From positions 1,984,001 to 2,048,000 of the forward strand of contig NC_013922.1 of the NCBI RefSeq assembly GCF_000025625.1: a DNA stretch of 64,000 bases. The letters are read 5' to 3'. The position numbers and the translations under genes are program-made. Below are positions 53,652 to 61,926 of the stretch, in pieces. Position 1 is the first letter of the stretch. Each line of letters begins with the position of its first letter. This stretch comes from Natrialba magadii ATCC 43099. Its GTDB lineage: Archaea; Halobacteriota; Halobacteria; Halobacteriales; Natrialbaceae. Below the pieces are notes generated by a model. The model was not told the DNA's origin. It saw only the letters and a program-made list of their open reading frames with translations, and ran no database searches.

Positions 53652-54248
53652 ATGGAGCTAACACGACGAAAGGCGCTCACGACGAGTTTTAGTGGCCTTG
53701 TGATGGGAACCATCGCTGGTTGCACAGATGATACCCCCGAAGATGAAGAAGAACCGGATACTGCGGACAGTCCAGACTCCGATTCAGCGTCGGCAGACCA
53801 GGAGAGCGATGGGAACGATGGGGCGGATGACGAATCAGATTCTGCCGACGAAACGAACGACGAAGCGGATACAGAAACGCACACTCTGGAGTTGCTAGCC
53901 GAAGAAAAAATCGATCACAACCACGCGTGCCTTCATGCCGAGTTTGATGAGCGAGAGCCCCTGGAGGCTGGTGAGTCGCCTGATACGTCCCCAACGGAAG
54001 ACGAGACACACGTGATCTGGGAGGTGACCTACGAAGGCGACGCTGGTTACGTTGCGTTCGATGCAGACGAACACGAGTATGACGGACCGTTCGTGTTCTA
54101 CACAGCAGAGGGTTCAGCGCTTGCTACTACCGGTACGGAAGTTGACCGGGACACCGTTGGTGATGATGACTGTGCTGACCTGGACGAATACGTTCAGGTC
54201 GAACCTGACGACGGACAGATTGTACTCGAACTGACGAGTTCGTCCTGA
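53652..54248 (+). CDS. Tat lipoprotein with one copy of domain A
   Basis: A 198-residue exported lipoprotein. The signal (TRRKALTTSFSGLVMG) ends in a lipobox with Cys24 (TIAGC). An acidic serine-rich linker (residues 27-75) precedes a single domain (about 78-196) that recurs three more times in the next two genes. Key features of this domain A are a KIDHNHACLH motif (His89, His91, His95), HVIWEVTYEGDAGYVAF, GPFVFYTAEG and a second cysteine (Cys174) in DDDCADLDEY. The histidine cluster suggests metal binding. No known family is recognised. Confidence 0.85.
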   Translation: MELTRRKALTTSFSGLVMGTIAGCTDDTPEDEEEPDTADSPDSDSASADQESDGNDGADDESDSADETNDEADTETHTLELLAEEKIDHNHACLHAEFDEREPLEAGESPDTSPTEDETHVIWEVTYEGDAGYVAFDADEHEYDGPFVFYTAEGSALATTGTEVDRDTVGDDDCADLDEYVQVEPDDGQIVLELTSSS

Positions 54249-54444
54249 TCGGCCGAGGTGATCAAAGGTCTGACTGGGGCCTCGGATGGAGTCCCACCCA
54301 GAAGTTCCCATAGGTCTTCATTTTACAAATTTTCACCGTAGTTTCGGATATTGGCTGCCAAAAGGTTCCTGGCGACGACTACAGCTGTCAAACTCATATC
54401 ACTGAAAAAGAAATAAGAAACCTATATTAATATGGTGTCTCATC

Positions 54445-54482
54445 ATAACATTCTTGAATAGGAAGGGTTCTTTTGTTAATAG
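54445..54482 (+). promoter_or_regulatory. Shared upstream motifs (gene 54484)
   Basis: Contains ATAACATTCTTG (54445-54456) and TTGTTAATAG (54473-54482). Both motifs recur exactly upstream of the metal-binding lipoprotein gene at 59164, in the opposite order. A TATA-like tatattaat lies at 54423-54431. Candidate sites for a common regulator. Confidence 0.4.
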
Positions 54483-54483
54483 A

Positions 54484-57309
54484 ATGGCTCACAAAACCCA
54501 TCCGTCGGCTGAACAGGCACTCAAGCTCGGAGTTGTTCTGATAGCGGTGATGTTATTTGCTAGCACAGCTTTCGCAGCTGGGGTCGGCGCTGTTGGAGAT
54601 GTTCCGCCCGAAGAGGCTGAGGGTCCTGAATTGCTCATCGAAACAAGCGTCGATAACGATCATGCATGTACACATGACGAATACGACGACAGGACAGCGC
54701 TCGATGCGGGTGACTCACCCGATGATGCACCTGTTGTAACGGACGATCACGTCATCTGGAACGTCACCGTTGACGGGGGCGAAGGATTTGTTCAGTTCGA
54801 TAATACTGAGCACGATGTGTACCCTGGCCTCGACTCGTGGGTCTTCTACTACGCTGACGGTGACCTAGAGCCCACTGACGGCGAGGTTCTGGAGACTGGA
54901 GACGTGCCCGAGTGTGGCCTCGACAGCTACGCCGAGGTAGAGACGCCCGAAGACGGTGTGTTCAACCTCCAGCTCACGAGTGATGAACACGATGATGGCG
55001 ACGACGCTGACGGCGAAATCAGCGTCGAGGACGACATCAACGCTGACGACGAGAGCTTCGACGTGACGACGTCGGACTACACGGAGCTCACTGACGGGGT
55101 CGTGCTCGTCGAGGACGGCCAGGATAACGGGGAAACCTACGACCCAGTCGGCGAGGGTGAGACGCTCACCGTTGACGTTGGTGACGCTGGACTCGACCTC
55201 AACGACGGAGAGGACGTTACCGCAACGCTGTACGAAAGCGATAGTCAGGAGAACGAACTCGACACCGACAGCACGACCGTCGAGGAGGCCGTCGGTGACG
55301 AAATTGAGGAGGTCGAAATCGTTGACCGCAGCACAGACGAAGTAGCTGCGTACGTCCACGACGACCACTGGCACGATGAACTGCCACATGTCGACGAGGG
55401 AGAGCACATCTCACTCGGTGCGAATATCGAGACCGCCGACGGCGAGGAAATCGACCTGAGCGACGAGGAATACTCGCTCGATGTTGAACTTGCCGACGAA
55501 GCTAATGAAGATGTCGTCACCTTCGACGAGCACGGCGACCACGTCCACATCGAGGGTGAGGAAGAAGGCCACACCGACGTTGTGTTCCAGCTCGTTCACG
55601 ACGACCACGTCGAGTACGAGACGCCCTCGATAGCAGTCGAGGTCGAAAACCACAACGACGGTGATGGGAGCGAATTCGACGAAGTCAGCGTCTTTGAACT
55701 CCACCAGGACGGAGAGGAAGTCGCTTCGGTCGATGACGGCGAATGGGATGGCGAGGTGCCCGGCATCGTCTACGAGCCGGGAGAGGAGAGGTACGGTAAC
55801 TTCATCGCTGTTACTCTTCATGCCTCTGCTGAAGATGAACACGGGAACGAAATCGAGCTCGGTCCCGACTCTCCCTACGAACTCGGCGTTGAACCCGCCG
55901 ACGAAACTGCTGAAGAACTGTTGAGCATCGATGAACGCGGAGACAGCGTCGTACTGGGTGGTGAAGGGAGCGCTACGGCCGATGTTACCTTCCAGATCCG
56001 CGACGCGGATGGCGTCGAATATGAGACACCAGTCACTAGCGTCGATATTGACGCGCCCAAGGGAGTCAAACTTCTTGCAGAAACAGAAGTTGACCACGAC
56101 CATGCTGCCTTCCACGGTGAAATCGATCCGCGGACGCCGATCGACGCTGGTGCTGCACCCGGTGACGGGCCAGTACTAGAGGAGGATCACGTTTACTGGA
56201 ACGTAACGTACGACGGCACTGCCGGCTACGTCACGTTCGACGCTCACTCGGATGAAACGATCATTGATGGTCCGTTCGTCTTCTATACCGCTGATGGTTC
56301 AGTAGAACCTGTTAACGCAGAGGTTCTCGAACGCGGTGAAGTCGGCGAGATCGAACAACCCTCGGGTGGAACATACGAGACCGACACCATCGAAGAATAC
56401 ATCAAAGTCGAAACGCCCGAAGATGGACAGATTCACTTCCAGGTCAGCAGGAACCTCTCGGCTAACAGTACCACTACAGAGAACGACTTCGCTGGTATCG
56501 TTGCTGACGACGAGCCGTTGCCGGTCGCTGCCGATGGCCTCATCGACGAAGATGGGGCCACTATCGATGACGACGAGGCAACGGTTCAGCTAGTTCGCGA
56601 CGGGACAGTACTCGCTCAAACGCACGGCGTATCGATCGACGACGGCCAAATCTCCGACGCGACGATCGACACCGAAGCGATCGCCGACGATGTCGAACCC
56701 GGACCGGCGACGGTCGAGATTGCGGGAGTCGAGACCGAGACCGAGGCGCAGGTCGAACTCGTCCACGAAGCGCACTCCCTCGAAAACGAGTTCACCACTA
56801 CATCGCTTCCCCAGCCGGCAACCCTGCACACTGAATCGGTAGACACGATCGATCGGTGGGACACCGACAACCAGAGTTACGTCAGTCTCGGAGCACAGTA
56901 CGGCGACGGTGACACTATCGCTAACCCAGATGACCTGCACCGCGGATTGTACATCGGGGCAGCAGATGATGCGAGACTCGGGTACGAATTCGAGACCGAT
57001 AGCAGACCGGCCCCGAGTGACACCCACCTCTCCAACGGATGGCATCTCGCGAGTTCCAACTTCGCAGTCGGTGAGAACGATGGAAATCGAACCCTCGAGA
57101 AGGATCTGGTGAACGTCGATCCGGCTGCCGACGGTGTCACGATCTTCGACTACGAGCAGCGGACACAGCTAGATCCATCGGCATCGATCGCTGGATTTGA
57201 CACGTACTGGGTGTACGTCGACGATCCCGACCGAACCGACCGTGGGATCGTCAGACCGAACTACGATCCAGTTGAGCGTTCGGATATTCTCCACGGAACG
57301 GACGAATAA
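54484..57309 (+). CDS. Large exported multidomain protein with two A and two B domains
   Basis: A 941-residue exported protein with an N-terminal hydrophobic signal (LKLGVVLIAVMLFASTAFA). Layout: domain A1 (49-167, VDNDHACTH), a DUF7282-like beta domain (178-270), domain B1 (277-388, HDDHWHDELPHVDEGEH, very His-rich), domain B2 (398-522, in which the histidines are mostly lost), domain A2 (529-657, VDHDHAAFH), a further beta region, and a C-terminal domain (about 780-941) ending without a membrane anchor. Domain B is also inserted in the neighbouring metal-binding lipoprotein at 59164. A role in binding a metal and passing it on is inferred. ATG 54484 is chosen; an in-frame TTG lies at 54454. 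Confidence 0.85.
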   Translation: MAHKTHPSAEQALKLGVVLIAVMLFASTAFAAGVGAVGDVPPEEAEGPELLIETSVDNDHACTHDEYDDRTALDAGDSPDDAPVVTDDHVIWNVTVDGGEGFVQFDNTEHDVYPGLDSWVFYYADGDLEPTDGEVLETGDVPECGLDSYAEVETPEDGVFNLQLTSDEHDDGDDADGEISVEDDINADDESFDVTTSDYTELTDGVVLVEDGQDNGETYDPVGEGETLTVDVGDAGLDLNDGEDVTATLYESDSQENELDTDSTTVEEAVGDEIEEVEIVDRSTDEVAAYVHDDHWHDELPHVDEGEHISLGANIETADGEEIDLSDEEYSLDVELADEANEDVVTFDEHGDHVHIEGEEEGHTDVVFQLVHDDHVEYETPSIAVEVENHNDGDGSEFDEVSVFELHQDGEEVASVDDGEWDGEVPGIVYEPGEERYGNFIAVTLHASAEDEHGNEIELGPDSPYELGVEPADETAEELLSIDERGDSVVLGGEGSATADVTFQIRDADGVEYETPVTSVDIDAPKGVKLLAETEVDHDHAAFHGEIDPRTPIDAGAAPGDGPVLEEDHVYWNVTYDGTAGYVTFDAHSDETIIDGPFVFYTADGSVEPVNAEVLERGEVGEIEQPSGGTYETDTIEEYIKVETPEDGQIHFQVSRNLSANSTTTENDFAGIVADDEPLPVAADGLIDEDGATIDDDEATVQLVRDGTVLAQTHGVSIDDGQISDATIDTEAIADDVEPGPATVEIAGVETETEAQVELVHEAHSLENEFTTTSLPQPATLHTESVDTIDRWDTDNQSYVSLGAQYGDGDTIANPDDLHRGLYIGAADDARLGYEFETDSRPAPSDTHLSNGWHLASSNFAVGENDGNRTLEKDLVNVDPAADGVTIFDYEQRTQLDPSASIAGFDTYWVYVDDPDRTDRGIVRPNYDPVERSDILHGTDE

Positions 57310-57338
57310 GCTGACCGAAATCTACAATTCACACTTTC

Positions 57339-59093
57339 ATGAAGTACTTCAGAATACTCGTCGTTGCAATCGTGGTCGTATCCGTAGCCACAGCTGGTGG
57401 TATGGCTGTTGCAGTCGCACAGGACGATCCACCAGGACCACCGGCAAGTTTCTACGGTGAAGCCATCGACGAAGATGGGAACGCTGCAGACAGTGATACA
57501 ACGATCGTCGCTGTCGTTGAGGGAGAGGTTGAGGGACAGATTACTGTCGAAACCGCAGGTGAGTACGGTGGCCCTGATACCTTCGACGAAAAACTCAGTC
57601 TCGACAGTGCTGCAGGTGACGAGGTATCGTTCCACGCCGGAAATGCATCCGGTCCGGCAGCTCTCGAGAGTCCAGTCGATCTAGACCCTGGACTGAGCGA
57701 ACGAGACCTCACGTTCCCGGCAGGGACGTTCGACGACAGTCCAGACGACCCAGACGACGGCGATGATGAAGATAACGGTGACGACGCAGACGAGGGTGAC
57801 GACGCAGACGAGGGTGACGACGCAGACAACGGCGATGATGAAGACAACGGTGACGACGCAGATGTCGGTTCTGGGAACGTCGAGTTCCTCATTGAAACAG
57901 ACATCGACAACGACCATGCATGCACTCATGGGGAGTACGACGAGCGCACACCGCTTGAAGCGGGCAACTCACCTGACGATGCACCTGTGGTTGTAGAAGA
58001 CCACGTAATCTGGGATGTCACCTACGAGGGTGACGAAGGGTACATCCGGTTTGATAACACCGAGCATTCTATCTATCCTGGTCTCGACTCGTGGGTCTTC
58101 TACCAGGCCGGTGCCGACCTGTCGCCCACCGACGGAACCGTTCTCGAAACTGGTGACGTAGATGAGTGTCCATCGCTTGATGGGTACATGGAGGTCGAGA
58201 CACCATCCGATGGGGTCTTCGATATCGAAGTTACCGAAGATGGCGACGTCACAGGACCTGCCAGCGATCGAGAAGACGATCAAGAAGAGCAACTCGAGGC
58301 AGCCTTCGATGTCGAGCCATCGGAACCGGTTGTCAACGAGACTGTGGCGCTAAACGCCAGCAACGCTACGAGCGGTGAGGCAGGTATCGTTGCATACGAG
58401 TGGGTTGTTGCCGACACGGAGTTGACCGGCGAACAGGTCAATACGACCTTCGATAGTCCTGGCGAGATCGACATCGAACTGACAGTCGAGAACGATGACG
58501 GTGACACAGATACGACCAATAAAACGATTCCCGTCTCGACGGAATCTGAGCCTCGTTTTGAGGTAACTGAGGTCGATACTCCTGAGACCGTCCCACCGGG
58601 GACTCAATTCAACGTAACAGCGACGATTGTGAATACCGGTGAAAAGAACGGAACGGCAGCGGTTGCACACACATTCGATGGCGAACCAGAGACCGAGCGG
58701 ACGATTGAACTCGCCAGCAACGAGACCGGCGTCGTTCCCTTCAACGTCAGTGCACCAGAGACAGAAGGAGAATACCGGCACACGATTAGCACACCCATCC
58801 ACAACAAATCAGTGACAACAGCAGTCGAAAAGACGAGCGGAGCAGACGAGGAAACGGACCCAGAATCAGAAGACGGACCTGAACCCGAAGAGGAAGGGGA
58901 CGGTGAAGAAAATGGTGTAGAAACGGACGAAACAGCCGAAGCGGAATCGGATGCAGAGGATGAGACTGATGATTCCGTTCCTGGCTTTGGTATTGTGACC
59001 ATGGCGGGAGTCGTTCTCGTGCTCATCGTTTCTTTCCATAGCCAGCAGCGGATTAGGCGTAGAAGGCAGTCACTTATTAAAAACTCCTTCTGA
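57339..59093 (+). CDS. PGF-CTERM surface protein with domain A, PKD and CARDB-like domains
   Basis: A 584-residue exported surface protein. After a signal peptide (residues 1-27) come a beta domain beginning PGPPASFYGEAIDEDGN (33-130), an acidic Asp/Gly repeat linker (134-178), domain A (182-300, IDNDHACTH), a PKD domain (about 318-402), a CARDB-like domain (405-500) and a long acidic stalk. The C-terminus is PGFGIVTMAGVVLVLIVSF followed by basic residues, a PGF-CTERM signal for archaeosortase processing and lipid attachment. It follows the large protein gene by 29 bases and is probably co-transcribed. Confidence 0.88.
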   Translation: MKYFRILVVAIVVVSVATAGGMAVAVAQDDPPGPPASFYGEAIDEDGNAADSDTTIVAVVEGEVEGQITVETAGEYGGPDTFDEKLSLDSAAGDEVSFHAGNASGPAALESPVDLDPGLSERDLTFPAGTFDDSPDDPDDGDDEDNGDDADEGDDADEGDDADNGDDEDNGDDADVGSGNVEFLIETDIDNDHACTHGEYDERTPLEAGNSPDDAPVVVEDHVIWDVTYEGDEGYIRFDNTEHSIYPGLDSWVFYQAGADLSPTDGTVLETGDVDECPSLDGYMEVETPSDGVFDIEVTEDGDVTGPASDREDDQEEQLEAAFDVEPSEPVVNETVALNASNATSGEAGIVAYEWVVADTELTGEQVNTTFDSPGEIDIELTVENDDGDTDTTNKTIPVSTESEPRFEVTEVDTPETVPPGTQFNVTATIVNTGEKNGTAAVAHTFDGEPETERTIELASNETGVVPFNVSAPETEGEYRHTISTPIHNKSVTTAVEKTSGADEETDPESEDGPEPEEEGDGEENGVETDETAEAESDAEDETDDSVPGFGIVTMAGVVLVLIVSFHSQQRIRRRRQSLIKNSF

Positions 59094-59104
59094 CAGCACA
59101 TAGA

Positions 59105-59140
59105 TTGTTAATAGGAGTAGAATGGATAATAACATTCTTG
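59105..59140 (+). promoter_or_regulatory. Shared upstream motifs (gene 59164)
   Basis: Contains TTGTTAATAG (59105-59114) and ATAACATTCTTG (59129-59140), identical to motifs upstream of the gene at 54484. The ataataac part is about 34 bases before the start and may include the TATA element. Confidence 0.4.
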
Positions 59141-59163
59141 CGTAATGAGTTCGACACCTCGGT

Positions 59164-60555
59164 ATGGACGTGACACGACGGTCAGTGTTGAAACGCACTC
59201 TGGGTGGCGCGGCGCTGGGTGCTCTCGCCGGCTGTCTGAACGAACCTGACGAAACGAGTGGTACTGATGGCGGATACGCCTCGTTCTTCGCGCTCTGGGA
59301 CTGGGCTACGCAGATTGCTGGCGATGAGATGGTGTTCGAGAACCCGGTCGACACCGGAGAGATGGGACACGGCTGGGAGCCTGATGGGAATCTCGTCCCG
59401 GAAATCGCCTCGAGTGAGGTATTTCTCTACCTCGACACACCGGAGTTTGCGTGGGCACAGGACATCGTTGCTGACCTCGAGCGCGACTACGAGGACGAAA
59501 TTGTCGTCGTCGATGGACTCGAGGGAATGGATCCGTATCTCATTCCGTTCGATGGTGACAGTGAGTCGCTCCCGGAGCCCGACCACGAACACGGGTTCGA
59601 TCCAGAGAGTATCTCGAGAGACCTCTTCGACTTCTACGACCTCCGCTCGAACGACCAGCTTGGCTACTGGCATATCGATCACTGGCACGGCGGCGTTCCC
59701 GACGTTCCTGTCGATGATAGCGTCCCGATCAGCGCGGCGTTCAGAGATCAGGAAGAACGGGTCGTTCCGCTCGGGCCCAACGAGGAATTCCAGTTTGATG
59801 CTCGATTAGCTGACACTGCGCCAACCGATGTCCTCGATATCGCATCACACGGGGATTCCGTCGAGCTAATCGGCCTCGAAACAGGAGAAACGGAGATTAT
59901 CTTCCAGCTCCGCCACGACGGCGAACTCGTCTACGAAACTGATGCGGCACCGATGAGTGTCGATGTCGTTGCCGAGGTCGACGAAGCGGGCGCAGGTGTG
60001 TTCCATGACCCGCACGTATGGGTTGATCCGGTCCTCGCGAGTCGAGTTGTGGACACCATTGCGGATGGCCTTGCAGAAGTTGATCCCGAGAATGCCGAGC
60101 TGTTTGCCGAGAACGCTGCGGCGTACAAAGAACGGCTCGATGAGGTCGACCAACAGTTCGAAGCGCTCGTCGAGAACGCAGAGCGCGACGTTGCTGTCTT
60201 CGTCGCTCACGACTCGTATCGATACGTCGAACGGCGATACGGCTTCGAGTTACACACCCCGGTAGGTGTTGCACCTGATGCAGCGGAATCTCTCGAGGAC
60301 ATTAGCGATATGATCGATATTGTCGAGAAACATGATATCGATACGATTCTCTACGATCCGTTCGAAACACCGGGGGAGGACGTTCTCCCAACAGCAGCGG
60401 AGATGCTCATCGAAAACAGCTCAGCAACCGATGCTGAACCGCTCAGCCCTGCCGAGGGAACGACTCACGAGTGGGCCGAGCAGGAGTGGGGTTGGGTCGA
60501 ACAGATGGAAGAGGTGAACATTCCGTCTCTCGAGAAAGCGCTGGGGGCAGAGTAA
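59164..60555 (+). CDS. ZnuA/TroA-type metal-binding lipoprotein with domain B insertion
   Basis: A 463-residue Tat lipoprotein (TRRSVLKRTLGGAALGALAGC, Cys24), the substrate-binding protein of a cluster A-I metal ABC transporter. Likely metal ligands are His69 (EMGHGWEPD), His284 (FHDPHVWVDP), His349 (VAHDSYRY) and Asp398 (YDPFETPG). The family is normally about 300 residues; here about 115 extra residues (155-270) form domain B (YWHIDHWHGGVPD ... SHGDSVELIG ... FQLRHDGELVYET), homologous to the two B domains of the protein at 54484. The insert replaces the usual His-rich loop. Zinc is the most likely substrate; manganese is possible. Confidence 0.92.
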   Translation: MDVTRRSVLKRTLGGAALGALAGCLNEPDETSGTDGGYASFFALWDWATQIAGDEMVFENPVDTGEMGHGWEPDGNLVPEIASSEVFLYLDTPEFAWAQDIVADLERDYEDEIVVVDGLEGMDPYLIPFDGDSESLPEPDHEHGFDPESISRDLFDFYDLRSNDQLGYWHIDHWHGGVPDVPVDDSVPISAAFRDQEERVVPLGPNEEFQFDARLADTAPTDVLDIASHGDSVELIGLETGETEIIFQLRHDGELVYETDAAPMSVDVVAEVDEAGAGVFHDPHVWVDPVLASRVVDTIADGLAEVDPENAELFAENAAAYKERLDEVDQQFEALVENAERDVAVFVAHDSYRYVERRYGFELHTPVGVAPDAAESLEDISDMIDIVEKHDIDTILYDPFETPGEDVLPTAAEMLIENSSATDAEPLSPAEGTTHEWAEQEWGWVEQMEEVNIPSLEKALGAE

Positions 60556-60652
60556 ACGTGCTGTCACGTCTCTGTGGGGAACCGTCGTTCTGCACGAGTG
60601 CCTCGTTTGCTGACCGCTTCGAGTCGGAAACGAGCTTTGAACACGCTCAGCG

Positions 60653-61768
60653 ATGAGCGCTGACGAAAACGGGCCCATTGCTGCCGGTGAACCGGCCGAA
60701 TGGAGTCGCAGTCGTTTCGAACAGTGGAGCGGCTACTCACTGCGCAAGCTGATCGAACTGGTCGGTGCGGTTGTCACGATTGGCCTCGCCGTCGCCATGC
60801 TCGGATTCATCACGCTCGATTGGCTTCGGTTCGCACCGGAGTGGGCAGTCATTGGCTCCTACGCGGAGTTGTTGCTTGGGCTGTTCCTGACTGGCGGAGC
60901 GTGGCTGGATACGTCCCTGGGAACGAACGTGTTCCAGTACTTCTTCACGTGGCGGGTAATCGCAACGGGTGTCCTCGTCGGGATCGCTGCGCCACTCATC
61001 GGAACGTTTCTGATCCATCGACAGATGGCCCTTATCGGCGAAACGCTCGCACACACAGCGTTTACCGGTGTTGCTATCGGAGTACTACTCGTCGCTGTTA
61101 CCGGCTGGACTGGATCTCTCTTGTTCGTCGCACTTATCGTGAGTGTACTCGGTGCGCTTGTACTCCAGTGGTTGACCGAACACACCGCGGCCTATGGCGA
61201 CGTCCCCATCGCAATCGTCCTCAGCGGGAGTTTCGCAATCGGAACACTGCTCGTCAGTTGGAGCCGAGATTTCGCTTCGGTGTCGCTCAATATCGAGGGG
61301 TTCCTCTTTGGCAGCCTCGCAATTATCACTGCCGAAGGCACGCGGATGGTCGCCATACTCACCGTTGCCGTCGTTGCCGTTGTCGCGGTCACCTACAAGC
61401 AACTGCTGTTCATCACGTTCGACGAGCAGGCTGCCCGCGTTGCGCGGCTCAACGTCGACCGTTACAACACGCTGCTAATTGGGATGGCTGCAGTCATCGT
61501 CGTCGGTGCGATGCAAATCCTCGGTGTTATTCTCGTTGCGGCGATGCTCGTTATCCCGGTCGCAACGGCCTCACAGATTGCCAACAGCTTCCGGGAAACG
61601 TTATTGCTCTCTGTCCTGTTTGGACAGGGTGCAGTTCTCGGCGGGCTAGCGTTTTCGATCAGAACGAACCTCCCGCCTGGCGGTTCAATTGTCGTCGCCG
61701 GAATCGTCTTTTACGGGCTTACTATCGTCCTCTCAGACCGATCCGCGGTTGCAATCTCTACACACTAA
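60653..61768 (+). CDS. ABC-3 family metal transporter permease (ZnuB-like)
   Basis: A 371-residue membrane permease of the ZnuB/TroC family. The core begins at FFTWRVIATGVLVGIAAPLIGTFLIHRQMALIGETLAHTAF and continues with SFAIGTLLVSWSRDF, ITFDEQAARVARLNVDRYN and ILGVILVAAMLVIPVATASQIA. The N-terminal 100 residues add two hydrophobic segments (VGAVVTIGLAVAMLGFITLDWLR; GSYAELLLGLFLTGGAW) before the family start. It follows the binding-protein gene by 97 bases. The expected ATPase subunit gene is absent on either side. Confidence 0.92.
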   Translation: MSADENGPIAAGEPAEWSRSRFEQWSGYSLRKLIELVGAVVTIGLAVAMLGFITLDWLRFAPEWAVIGSYAELLLGLFLTGGAWLDTSLGTNVFQYFFTWRVIATGVLVGIAAPLIGTFLIHRQMALIGETLAHTAFTGVAIGVLLVAVTGWTGSLLFVALIVSVLGALVLQWLTEHTAAYGDVPIAIVLSGSFAIGTLLVSWSRDFASVSLNIEGFLFGSLAIITAEGTRMVAILTVAVVAVVAVTYKQLLFITFDEQAARVARLNVDRYNTLLIGMAAVIVVGAMQILGVILVAAMLVIPVATASQIANSFRETLLLSVLFGQGAVLGGLAFSIRTNLPPGGSIVVAGIVFYGLTIVLSDRSAVAISTH

Positions 61769-61926
61769 CGAACAGGTGGTCGGGAGACGTTTCCTTGGTT
61801 GTGGATACTCGATTCGCTCTCTTGTGTCAGTCCACGGCCGTCTGCAATGGAAGGACGTGAACTGAGTGCTAGCGGAGTGCTTATGCCGCCATCGACGGTA
61901 CAGGGAGTAGCCCCTGCTGGACCTCT

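Noticed and set aside
60556-60652. Remnant of a ZnuC ATPase between the binding protein and permease genes
   Set aside because: No frame in these 97 bases resembles an ATPase C-terminus; the sequence is too short to judge.
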